Assembly: GCA_963777485.1 (NCBI GenBank)
Contig: CAVZQP010000001.1
Coordinates: 1,364,001-1,428,000, forward strand
DNA length: 64,000 bases
From: Bog-473 sp963777485
GTDB taxonomy: Bacteria > Actinomycetota > Acidimicrobiia > Acidimicrobiales > RAAP-2
Direction: 5' to 3'
The position numbers were made by a program, and so were the translations under genes. Under the pieces are notes generated by a model. The model worked only from the letters and a program-made list of their open reading frames with translations, did not search any database and was not told the origin of the DNA. Positions 1 through 7,832 of this stretch are shown here, one piece after another (the first letter of the stretch is position 1; every line of letters begins with the position of its first letter).

Positions 1-571
1 ACACGTCGAATGTCTCCTGCGCCGTCCGCCGCTGCTTCCACTCGGGCATCACCGCGAGCGTCCGCATGTTGTGCAGCCGGTCCGCCAGCTTGATCAGCAG
101 CACCCGCCAGTCGTCGGCCATCGCGACGAGCATCTTGCGGATGGTCGCCGCCTGCTGGGCCTCCTTGGAGTCGAACTGGAGGCGGTCGAGCTTCGTGACC
201 CCGTCGACGACCCCGGCCACCCCGTCGCCGAACTGCTCGCGGATGTCGGCGAGCGTGAGCCCCGTGTCCTCCACCGCGTCGTGCAGCAACGCTGCGGCCA
301 CCGTCTGTTCGTCGAGCCCCAGCTCCGCCACGATCGTCGCCACGGCCACCGGGTGCGTGATGTAGGGCTCGCCCGACCGCCGGAACTGCCCCTCGTGCGC
401 CCGGAGCGCGGTCCGGCCCGCCTCGACGATCGTCGAGGTGTCGTCCTCAGGCCGGTGGGCGGCGAACTCGGCCAGCAGCGGCGCCAGCAGGTCGGCCAGC
501 GCCTCCGGCTGCCCGTCCGCGCCCACCGCGACCTGCTCGTTCGCGGGAGTCACCCGGGCCAGGGCCACCAT
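1..571 (-). CDS. rsh: RelA/SpoT-family (p)ppGpp synthetase/hydrolase, N-terminal part
   Basis: This is the first 190 residues of a bifunctional alarmone synthetase/hydrolase; the rest runs off the left edge of the window. The visible part is the HD hydrolase domain, with His73 in the ITHP motif, the metal-binding pair His97-Asp98 in LLHDAVEDT, and Asp164 in KLADRLHNMR. These are the residues that coordinate manganese for ppGpp breakdown. The start is the ATG at 571, which is in frame with the conserved domain; a second ATG four bases upstream is out of frame. secF ends 66 bases upstream on the same strand. The relA-secF-secD-yajC neighbourhood matches that of mycobacteria. The synthetase, TGS and ACT domains cannot be seen here. 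Confidence 0.95.
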   Translation of the reverse strand, partial: MVALARVTPANEQVAVGADGQPEALADLLAPLLAEFAAHRPEDDTSTIVEAGRTALRAHEGQFRRSGEPYITHPVAVATIVAELGLDEQTVAAALLHDAVEDTGLTLADIREQFGDGVAGVVDGVTKLDRLQFDSKEAQQAATIRKMLVAMADDWRVLLIKLADRLHNMRTLAVMPEWKQRRTAQETFDV

Positions 572-637
572 CCATCCAGGGTACCCGCCAGGGCAAACAC
601 AGCCGGCGCACCTACTGCCCCGGCGCCGGCGCGCTCT

Positions 638-2227
638 TTAGCGCCGCCGCTTGCCCTTGCTCTTGCGCGGCCGCGGCCCGCTGCGGCCCTGCCCCGACCC
701 CCCAGCCGAAGGCCGGTCCATCACGGCGGTCCCCGTTCCGCTGCCGGTCCCGCCACCGCCACCGCCACCGCCACCCGTTCCGCTGCCTCCACCCGTTTCG
801 CTGCCCGAGCCCGGCCGGATGAGGCCACTGCGCTTTGTTCCGCCTGACCGAGCGGCCGCAGTCGCACCGCCCGCGCCCCGGCCCGTCTGGCCGGAGGCCG
901 CCACGCTCATCTGCGTGCTCATGGTCGCGGCGTCGACCGCCGAGTAGAACGCTCCCGTGTCACCGCGCTTCGCCAGCCGGTTGGCGATGTCGACCCACCG
1001 CGGCTCGCGCTCCTTCATCATGCTCAGGACCGGCGACGCAATGAAGATCGACGAGTAGGCACCGGAGAGTAGACCGACGAAGAGAGCGAGCCCGTATGAC
1101 TGCAGCGTTGAGGCCCCGAGGAACTGCGCGCCGATGAGCAGCACCGCCAAGACCGGAAGGATCGCCACGGCGGAGGTGTTGATGGAGCGGGCCAGCGTCT
1201 GGTTCATGGACAGGTTGATCAGCTGCGGGTACGTGAGGCGCCCGCTCGTCCCGATGCCCCTGGTGTTGTCGCGCACGCGGTCGAACACCACCACCGTGTC
1301 GTAGAGCGAGTAGCCGAGGATCGTGAGGATGGCGACGACCGTGTCCGGAGTCACCTGGAAGTTGAAGATGGAGTAGATCCCGACAGCCACCAGCACGTCG
1401 TGGACCATGGCAATGAACGCGGCCAGCGCCATCTTCGGCTCGAAGCGGATGCTGATGTAGATGCCCACAACGATGAAGAAGATGATCAACGCCTTGATGG
1501 CGTCGTTGGTGATCGACGACCCCCAGGTCGGGCCGACTGTGGTCACGCTGACCTTGTCAGTGGGCACGGTGGTCGATGTGGTCGTCGTCGAGGTCGAACC
1601 CGTCGTGGCATTCGACTTGGCTGTGGTCGTCGTCGCCGCGCTCGTCGTCGTGGTCGTGCCCTGCGAGGACGAGCCGGCGTGGTGGCCGGTGAGGCGCAGC
1701 ATCGCGTCCTGGACGTTTTGGCTGACCTGGCTCTGGTTGGACTGGGACAGCTTGTTGAGGTCGGATTGGACCGTCAGAGTCTGCTTGCTCCCGCTCCCCA
1801 GCAACTGGACGGTCGGGTCGATCACGCCGGTGCCCTTCATGGCGTCGACCGCCTGGGTCTGGGTGATCCCCGGCGCCGCGATCGTCCACTCCGTGCCGCC
1901 CTTGAATTCGATGCCCAGGTTGAGCCCACCGCGCAGGATGATCGACACGATCCCGAGGACGATGATCAGCGTCGAAATTGTGAACCAGATGCGTCGCTTC
2001 CCCACGAAGTCGAAGCGCGTCTCGCCGCGGTACAGGCGAGCAATTGGGCCGTGGCCCCGCCTGGGCTTTGCCAGCATGGCCCGGGCGGCGTCGTCGACGG
2101 TGATCAGCTCGTCCTCGTCGAGGTCCTCCGTGTCGACGTCCTGCTCGAGTTCCTCAACGTCCTCTTCATTCACATCGTCGAGCGCGCTGCCGTCGTCATC
2201 ACGCGAGCGGTTCTTGTCGTCGCTCAC
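638..2227 (-). CDS. secF: Protein translocase subunit SecF
   Basis: SecF works with SecD in the membrane and uses the proton gradient to complete protein export through SecYEG. At 529 residues it is far longer than the usual 300-400. It has an acidic cytoplasmic N-terminus (residues 11-50), TM1 at about 82-98 followed by the family motif GIEFKGGTEW, and five further TM segments in the C-terminal half. Two features are unusual. An almost pure Thr/Ser tract at about 184-223 lies in the extracytoplasmic loop before TM2. The C-terminal tail is Gly/Ser-rich and ends in a basic KSKGKRRR. The GTG start at 2227 overlaps the secD stop in a GTGA quartet, so the two are probably translationally coupled. 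Confidence 0.94.
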   Translation of the reverse strand: MSDDKNRSRDDDGSALDDVNEEDVEELEQDVDTEDLDEDELITVDDAARAMLAKPRRGHGPIARLYRGETRFDFVGKRRIWFTISTLIIVLGIVSIILRGGLNLGIEFKGGTEWTIAAPGITQTQAVDAMKGTGVIDPTVQLLGSGSKQTLTVQSDLNKLSQSNQSQVSQNVQDAMLRLTGHHAGSSSQGTTTTTSAATTTTAKSNATTGSTSTTTTSTTVPTDKVSVTTVGPTWGSSITNDAIKALIIFFIVVGIYISIRFEPKMALAAFIAMVHDVLVAVGIYSIFNFQVTPDTVVAILTILGYSLYDTVVVFDRVRDNTRGIGTSGRLTYPQLINLSMNQTLARSINTSAVAILPVLAVLLIGAQFLGASTLQSYGLALFVGLLSGAYSSIFIASPVLSMMKEREPRWVDIANRLAKRGDTGAFYSAVDAATMSTQMSVAASGQTGRGAGGATAAARSGGTKRSGLIRPGSGSETGGGSGTGGGGGGGGGTGSGTGTAVMDRPSAGGSGQGRSGPRPRKSKGKRRR

Positions 2228-3921
2228 GCGCCACCTCCCCCGCCGGCGCCAACCGGCACGGGGCCGGTCGGGCTTGCAGAGCTCGGGGCCACCTGCAGCC
2301 CGGTGGCGATGCTGAACGCGCCGGTGCCCTGCAACCGGGAGCTCTGGCCCAAGAGGATCACGAGCGGACGGGTGTAGAACCACGTCACCGCCATGTCCAT
2401 GATCGTCGAGAGCCCGAGGAAGAACGCGAAACCTTTCACATTGCCCACCGCGAAGAAGTACAGAACGACCGCGGCGATCAACGACACGAAGTCAGCCGCC
2501 CACACGGTGCGCCACGCGCTCTTGAAGCCCCGGTCCACTGACGTACGAACGGATCGGCCTGACCTCGTCTCGTCCTTTAATCGTTCGAAATAGACGATGT
2601 ACGAGTCCACGGTGATGCCGATGGACACGATGAGACCGGTGATCCCGGCCAGGTCGAAGCTCGGTGCCACTGAAGTGTGACCCAGGGCCGAGATGATCGC
2701 CCACAGCATCATGGCCGTGAGGACGAGACCCGAAATGACGACGACGCCAAGGGCTCGGTAATAAAAGAGGACGTACAGCAGGACCAAGAGCAGGCCTGCG
2801 ATGCCGGCGCCCAGTCCCGCCACGAGCGCCGAGTGGCCAAGTGTCGCCGAAACGGTCTCGGAGGTGGACGCCTTGAGCACGACCGGAAGGGCGCCGTAGT
2901 TCATGGCCTGGGCAAGATTGTTGGCGTCCTGCTGGCTGAGGCTCCCCGAGATCTCTCCCGTGCCGCCGAACGACGTGAAGCTGGTCTGCGTCGGTTGGAT
3001 GAGCGGCGCCGAATAGACCTGGCCGTCGAGCTCGATGGCTAAGGGCAGATGGAAGTTGCTCTGGGCGACGGCGTCCCAGCACTGCGAGCCCGACTGTCCC
3101 TTGCAGCTGGCCGGCAGACCCTTGGAGGAATTGGAGAGGTTGTAGTTGACCACCCATTGTCCGGTTTGGTTCTGTGTCGCCTGTGCACTGGTGACGGCAC
3201 TTCCTGGCAGCACGCTCCCTCCGAGCACGCAGCGGTACCCCGTCGCGAGGCAGTTGTTGCCGACGCCGGGCACGAGGACCGTGCTGTTGGCGTAGTTCGG
3301 CTTGGCCGTGCTGGTCGACGGGACCGCCACGTATTGGGGGTCCGGGGGAACGTTGTTCGACGTGAACCCGGCCTGCGACGCGCTATTCGGTTGCACGTTG
3401 AGGCTGGACGCGCTGACCGCGTACGAGGGCTGGCAGGCGGGCACGGGGCCAATTCCTCGGGGCGGCGTGTAGTTCTTCGGGGCGTGCTTGGGCACCGACT
3501 CCGGGTAGGCGTAACAATCGACTGGCCGGAAGTACAAGCGCGCGGTCTGCCCGATCTGCTTGAGCACTTCCTGCGCGTTCGTCACGCCCGGGATCGACAC
3601 CGAGATCTGATTCGTGCCCGTCGACTGCACCGTGGCTCCGGACACCCCCAGCCCGTTGACCCGGAGATTCAAGATGTTGACGGTCTCGTTGAGATCAGCC
3701 GTCGAGATGTGATTCCCTTCGGCCGTGTAAACGACGGCGACCCCGCCGGCCAGGTCCAGGCCCAGCCGGGGCGACCACTTCGCGGCGAAGACAGCGGCAA
3801 ACGAGCCCAACGAGATCCCGACGACGACCAGCACGCTGATCAACAACATGCGTCGCTGACGGCGCTGAGCGCGCCCCCCGACTTGGGGCTCACGCCTCTT
3901 CAGCCTCCCCGCCGTGCTCAC
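2224..3921 (-). CDS. secD: Protein translocase subunit SecD
   Basis: SecD is the partner of SecF. It carries TM1, a large extracytoplasmic P1 domain and a C-terminal five-TM bundle. Visible motifs are RLGLDLAGG after TM1, LPLAIELDGQVYSAP in P1, and the GLIVSIGITVDSYIVYFERLKDE region in TM4-5. The P1 region has a long Pro/Ser/Asn-rich insertion with four cysteines (about residues 145-260). I prefer the GTG at 3921 because it supplies a basic cytoplasmic stretch before TM1. The next in-frame start, ATG at 3849, would begin directly at TM1. With the longer start the gene overlaps yajC by 32 bases. Operon order yajC-secD-secF. Confidence 0.93.
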   Translation of the reverse strand: MSTAGRLKRREPQVGGRAQRRQRRMLLISVLVVVGISLGSFAAVFAAKWSPRLGLDLAGGVAVVYTAEGNHISTADLNETVNILNLRVNGLGVSGATVQSTGTNQISVSIPGVTNAQEVLKQIGQTARLYFRPVDCYAYPESVPKHAPKNYTPPRGIGPVPACQPSYAVSASSLNVQPNSASQAGFTSNNVPPDPQYVAVPSTSTAKPNYANSTVLVPGVGNNCLATGYRCVLGGSVLPGSAVTSAQATQNQTGQWVVNYNLSNSSKGLPASCKGQSGSQCWDAVAQSNFHLPLAIELDGQVYSAPLIQPTQTSFTSFGGTGEISGSLSQQDANNLAQAMNYGALPVVLKASTSETVSATLGHSALVAGLGAGIAGLLLVLLYVLFYYRALGVVVISGLVLTAMMLWAIISALGHTSVAPSFDLAGITGLIVSIGITVDSYIVYFERLKDETRSGRSVRTSVDRGFKSAWRTVWAADFVSLIAAVVLYFFAVGNVKGFAFFLGLSTIMDMAVTWFYTRPLVILLGQSSRLQGTGAFSIATGLQVAPSSASPTGPVPVGAGGGGGA

Positions 3922-4402
3922 CGGTCGTGGGCGCGCTGTCGCCGCCCACGTCATCGATGTCCTCGTCGGTGCTGCCGCTGCCGTTGGTGCTCGAGCCGGG
4001 ACGGACGTCCGCGACCGGCGCGTCGTCGCCCGTCCCGACGTCCTCGACGCGCTCGATCTTCTTGGCGATGGCCTGGCGGACGAACACGATCCGCGTCGGC
4101 TGCGGCCCGTCGAGGTTCCCGTCGTTCCCGAGTGCACCCGTCAGGAGGGTGTAGCGATCGCCGTGGATCTCGAGGACCGTGCCGATGACGCCGCCCACCG
4201 TCTGCACCTCGTCACCAACTTCGATGCCCGAGCCCTGAGCGGCCCGCGCCGCTTGGGCCTTCCGCTGCTGGGGCTTGATGAAGAAGAAGTACCCGAGCAC
4301 ACCGATCGCGAGCAGGGGCAGGAGAGTCAGATACGCGCTGGAGCTCGATGTCGACTTCGAGGCGGCCACAATGAGATGGGCCAGCGCCAGGGACTGTGTC
4401 AT
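3890..4402 (-). CDS. yajC: Preprotein translocase subunit YajC
   Basis: YajC is a small accessory of the SecDF complex. This 170-residue protein has one TM segment at about 23-41 and the family signature FFFIKPQQRKAQ just after it. A compact cytoplasmic domain follows, with VGDEVQTVGGVIGTV. The C-terminus (about residues 120-170) is a long acidic Asp/Glu/Gly/Ser tail not found in short family members. An AAGGA ribosome binding site lies eight bases before the ATG at 4402. It is the first gene of the yajC-secD-secF operon; the roughly 330 bases upstream contain no gene. Confidence 0.94.
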   Translation of the reverse strand: MTQSLALAHLIVAASKSTSSSSAYLTLLPLLAIGVLGYFFFIKPQQRKAQAARAAQGSGIEVGDEVQTVGGVIGTVLEIHGDRYTLLTGALGNDGNLDGPQPTRIVFVRQAIAKKIERVEDVGTGDDAPVADVRPGSSTNGSGSTDEDIDDVGGDSAPTTGEHGGEAEEA

Positions 4403-4735
4403 TGGGGATCCTTGGACTGAAACGGTTGCGAAGCGCCACCCTAGTGCGTGCGTTCACCATCTCTCGGGCGCTCGGAGCATGAAATTGCCGGGTTACGAAC
4501 GACGTGCCCGGGCGTGGAGGTCCAGCTGGCAAGGCTCTTGGGCCACAAAGGACTGCGGACGGCAAGGCGCGAGGGCGAACGCGGCGGGAGGGCCGCACCG
4601 ACAGCGCTCCCGCCAACTCCCCACAGACCGCCCCGTCCGGACGTACCGACCCCTACCGCCGAGTCGATCGCGCAGTCGCCTCCCGGCGGGAGTAACGGCC
4701 CAGGAGTGTCCTTATGGCGGATTCCGTCAAGAAAC
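4403..4735. other. Non-coding stretch upstream of yajC
   Basis: I find no convincing gene here. The stretch should hold the yajC promoter, reading leftward. It contains two GC-rich hairpins: GGCGGGAG at 4583-4590 pairing perfectly with CTCCCGCC at 4607-4614, and CTCCC/GGGAG at 4680-4692. They continue the hairpin-rich character of the neighbouring segment 4736-4986. Confidence 0.5.
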
Positions 4736-4986
4736 CGGTCGGGGCAACCGAACCGCAACCTAAATCAGTCCCTGTTGCGACAGCGCTTGGTCAAAGTACC
4801 TCCCATCAGTGCAGTACCCATGGTGATGGCCGGTTCGGAGGGGGACGGCCAGGTGGGAGTCCGTTGAGGGGGAGCGGATTCTTGCTCGGGGGAACACCAC
4901 GGGGAATGGTGCAGCGAACAAGTGCGCCGGCCTAGCGTCGGTCGGAGGAATCCGGGGGGAACCGACGACCAGGCCGGCGCACTTTT
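4736..4986 (+). ncRNA. Putative structured RNA: serial hairpins with G-run loops
   Basis: Five inverted repeats follow one another and each carries a run of four to six G in the loop. They are CGGT/ACCG at 4736-4750, TGGCCG/CGGCCA at 4827-4851, GAGTCCG/CGGATTC at 4857-4881, CACCA/TGGTG at 4895-4911, and a two-tier stem at 4920-4984. The outer arm of the last is 14 perfect base pairs and its inner arm is 7. Read on the minus strand the same loops are C-rich (CCCC to CCCCCC), like the actinobacterial 6C class of small RNAs. The TTTT after the last stem favours plus-strand transcription, but the strand is not settled. An overlapping 73-codon frame has third-position base use unlike its neighbours, so I treat the segment as RNA. 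This is inference from structure only. Confidence 0.4.
4920..4986 (+). terminator. Large GC-rich hairpin with T-tract
   Basis: AAGTGCGCCGGCCT (4920-4933) pairs perfectly with 4971-4984. Inside it CGTCGGT (4936-4942) pairs with ACCGACG (4961-4967), closing a loop with six G. TTTT (4983-4986) ends the right arm. This looks like an intrinsic terminator for a plus-strand transcript arriving from about 4.6-4.7 kb, or the 3-prime stem of the structured RNA proposed at 4736-4986. Confidence 0.5.
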
Positions 4987-5202
4987 CGCGTCCCTCCACG
5001 ACCCCAACTCGCCGCCGGTTCGGAGCCATGTCTGGCCTGTGGGCGGCCTGCGAACCTGACACAGGGGGCGCTACATCGAGCGTCCGTGGCCCGAAGTTGG
5101 TAAATCGCGTCACAAATACACGATTCACCTGGGGCTTCATGGGCCGACCGATCGTCCCAATTTCACTCCAATTGCCAGTTTGCCCAGTACAGTTGCGTCC
5201 TG

Positions 5203-5901
5203 ATGCGAGACGGCCACATCTCGGTGCTGGTCATCGAGGACGAAGTCGACATCCGACAGCTCCTGCGCACGCTCCTGGAGCGAGAGGGCTTTTCGGTGGC
5301 CGAGGCGTCCGAGGGCCGCGACGGGGTCCGCCAATTCCACCAGAGCCACCCCGACATCGTGATCCTCGACGTGGGGCTCCCAGACCTCGACGGCTGGCAA
5401 GTCCTCGAGCGGATCCGGGACATGAGCGACGTCCCGGTCCTCATGCTCACGGCTCTAGGGACCGAAAGAGACAAGGTGCGGGGTCTCAATGCGGGGGCGG
5501 ACGACTATCTGACGAAGCCGTTCAGCCGAGTGGAGCTGTTGGCCCGGCTCCAGGCCATCAGTCGCCGGCAGGTGTCGAGGAGCGACCCGGTCACGACCTT
5601 CGACGACGGCACCTTGCACGTCGACTTCGTCCACCAGGAGGTCACGATTGATGGCAACGCCATCGTGTTGACCCCGACCGAGTACCGCCTGCTTGCAACC
5701 TTGGCCCGACATCAGGGCCAGGTCCTGTCTTCGGACCAGCTCATCGAACTGGCCTGGGACGACCCGAGCGGCCTCGCACCCTCCCGGGTCAAGTACGCCG
5801 TGCTGCGGCTCCGGCGGAAGCTCGGGTGGGACGAAGGCGACGACACCCCAATCGAGACCGTGCGGGGATTCGGGTACCGCTACCGCTCCAAGGCGCGGTG
5901 A
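5203..5901 (+). CDS. OmpR/PhoB-family response regulator
   Basis: This 232-residue two-domain transcription regulator pairs with the adjoining sensor kinase. The receiver domain (about 5-118) has the acidic pair in VIEDE, the phospho-acceptor Asp in DIVILDVGLPDLDGW, the switch Thr in LMLTA and the Lys in DDYLTKPF. The winged-helix domain (about 135-230) contains LTPTEYRLLATL and ends with the classic ETVRGFGYRYR. It begins at ATG 5203 with no strong ribosome binding site. The stop overlaps the kinase start in a GTGA quartet. The 216 bases upstream (4987-5202) are free of genes and should hold the promoter. The target regulon cannot be read from sequence. Confidence 0.95.
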   Translation: MRDGHISVLVIEDEVDIRQLLRTLLEREGFSVAEASEGRDGVRQFHQSHPDIVILDVGLPDLDGWQVLERIRDMSDVPVLMLTALGTERDKVRGLNAGADDYLTKPFSRVELLARLQAISRRQVSRSDPVTTFDDGTLHVDFVHQEVTIDGNAIVLTPTEYRLLATLARHQGQVLSSDQLIELAWDDPSGLAPSRVKYAVLRLRRKLGWDEGDDTPIETVRGFGYRYRSKAR

Positions 5902-7802
5902 CCGAACAACTCCGAACCCGAAGCACCAGAAAAAGGCGTCGCGAGGAGCCGATGCCAGGAACAGCCCTGCCCATCGGCTTCTCGGGATCGATGCGCGTCC
6001 GGCTACCGGTGTTTGCTCTCGTCGGGGTCGGGACGGTGCTCATCGCGGTCATCCCGTTCCCCCACGATGCCCGCCGTGAGATCTCCGTCGCCGGCGTCCT
6101 CTTCTTCGCACTGGTCGCGGCCGCATTCCTCATTCCGTGGGAGCGACTCCCCGAGTGGGCGTGGCTGAGCATCCCAATCGGTTACATCGCCGTCATCGCG
6201 ATCATCCGGGACGCGCAGGGCGGCTCCGATTCCGGGCTCGTCGTCGTCTACCTGCTGCCGATTGTGTGGCTGTCGCTCTACGGGCGGCGGCTGCACCTGT
6301 TGGTAGGACTGTTCTGTCTCGACCTCGCGTTGCTCATACCCCTGCTGATCGTCGGACCACCGAACTACCCCTCGCTCGAATGGCGCCAGGTCGTGGTCAT
6401 GGCGACCGTGACGACGCTGATCGCGTCGACCGTCTACACGATGGTCTCGCGCGACCGAGCGGTGCTCAGCGATCTGGCGGATCAGTCGCGGATCTCCCGC
6501 CACAATGCCCGCGACGCCGACTACGCACGCGACCGCCTCGAGACCTTGCTCCGCGCCGCCACCGGCAGCGCCATCATGGGTGTCGACCCGGCAGGCACCG
6601 TGACCTTCTTTTCTGCCGGCGCGGAGCAGATGCTCGGGTATTTGGCGGCAGAGGTTGTTGGCGTCCGCTCGATCGCCGACTTCATCGACCCGGCCCAGAT
6701 CGACGAACGGCGCCAAACCATCGACGCCATGCGGACGACGCTCGAGCCCGTCGATGCCGAGGCAGCAGCGGAGGTGCCCTGGACGGCCACCCGCAAGGAC
6801 GGCCAACTGCGGCGTTGTGTCGTCCGGGTCCGGGCCCTCCCCGTGCCCACACCGGAACTGACCATGGAGTCGGAGAGCGACGAATTCGCGCACGCCAACG
6901 GGAACACGGGCTTTGCCGACGCACCCGACCATGCCGAGTCCGGCGGACCGGCGTCGTCGGCCAACGGCGGCTACGTCGTCGTGGCGATCGACGTGACCGA
7001 ACGGGAGGAGTTGGCGGCCGACCGCGAACGGCTATTCGCTATTCAGAAGGAGGTCACGCAGTCGCTCATCGAACAGAACAACCGGTTGCGCGAGCTGACG
7101 CAGATGAAGGACGACGTCGTGGCCACGGTATCGCACGAGCTGCGCACGCCGATCACGTCGATCCGCGGGTTCATCGAACTGCTGCTCGACGCCTCGACCG
7201 ATCTGACCGAGAGCCAGATGCGCATGCTGCAGACGATCGACCGCAACGCAGAGCAGCTGCAGCGGGTGGCCGAGGACCTCTTGGCCGACCCGGGCGCCGG
7301 TCGCGGGCTGCGCGTCGCGTTCATCGAGCTCGACCTGAACCAGTTAGCCGGTGAGGCGGTGCATGCGATCCAGACGTCGGCGACGGTGGCGGGGATCACC
7401 CTCAGTATCGAGGAGGGTTACGAGGTGCCGATCTTCGGCGACCCGACCCGGCTGCACCAGTTGCTCGGCAACCTCTTGTCGAACGCGATCAAGTTCTCGC
7501 CACGTGGGGGGCGCGTCCACGTGATCGTCGACAGCGTCGACGCCTACGCGCGGGTGCAGGTGCTTGACGAGGGACCGGGGATCCCCGAGGGTGAGCGGGA
7601 CCAGCTGTTCGAGCGCTTCTACCGGCTGGCGTCGTCGACGGAGATGGGCGTGCCCGGAACGGGCCTTGGGCTGGCGATCGCCAAGTCGGTGGCCGAGGCC
7701 CACGAAGGGTTCGTCGACATCGTGGACACGCCCGGGTGGTCCACGACGTTCCGCGTCTTCCTGCCGCTCCGCACGTCGGTCGCTTCTTCTCAGCCGGCGT
7801 AA
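5898..7802 (+). CDS. Membrane sensor histidine kinase with PAS domain
   Basis: This 634-residue kinase partners the upstream regulator. The N-terminal third has about six TM segments with very short loops, so sensing is probably within or at the membrane. A PAS domain follows (about 212-380) with a low-complexity insertion near 330-355. Next is a HisKA dimerisation helix with the phospho-acceptor His413 in VSHELRTP, then a HATPase domain with NLLSNAIKFSP, DEGPGIP and GTGLGLAIAKS. The chosen GTG at 5898 overlaps the regulator stop by four bases. An alternative ATG at 5952 has AGGAG only three bases upstream and would lose 18 residues. All catalytic boxes are intact. Confidence 0.93.
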   Translation: MTEQLRTRSTRKRRREEPMPGTALPIGFSGSMRVRLPVFALVGVGTVLIAVIPFPHDARREISVAGVLFFALVAAAFLIPWERLPEWAWLSIPIGYIAVIAIIRDAQGGSDSGLVVVYLLPIVWLSLYGRRLHLLVGLFCLDLALLIPLLIVGPPNYPSLEWRQVVVMATVTTLIASTVYTMVSRDRAVLSDLADQSRISRHNARDADYARDRLETLLRAATGSAIMGVDPAGTVTFFSAGAEQMLGYLAAEVVGVRSIADFIDPAQIDERRQTIDAMRTTLEPVDAEAAAEVPWTATRKDGQLRRCVVRVRALPVPTPELTMESESDEFAHANGNTGFADAPDHAESGGPASSANGGYVVVAIDVTEREELAADRERLFAIQKEVTQSLIEQNNRLRELTQMKDDVVATVSHELRTPITSIRGFIELLLDASTDLTESQMRMLQTIDRNAEQLQRVAEDLLADPGAGRGLRVAFIELDLNQLAGEAVHAIQTSATVAGITLSIEEGYEVPIFGDPTRLHQLLGNLLSNAIKFSPRGGRVHVIVDSVDAYARVQVLDEGPGIPEGERDQLFERFYRLASSTEMGVPGTGLGLAIAKSVAEAHEGFVDIVDTPGWSTTFRVFLPLRTSVASSQPA

Positions 7803-7832
7803 CCGTCGTCTGGCCGGGCCGGAGTGCACGCT

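Noticed and set aside
4714..4935. 73-codon plus-strand frame with AGGAG before its ATG
   Set aside because: Third codon positions are about half A/T, unlike all neighbouring genes, and the frame runs through the hairpin array into the terminator stem. It is better explained as part of a structured RNA.
4850..4986. Possible c-di-AMP (ydaO) riboswitch because of GGAGGAATCCGGGGGGAACC
   Set aside because: Only a short G-rich segment is reminiscent; the other conserved blocks and a fitting downstream gene are missing.
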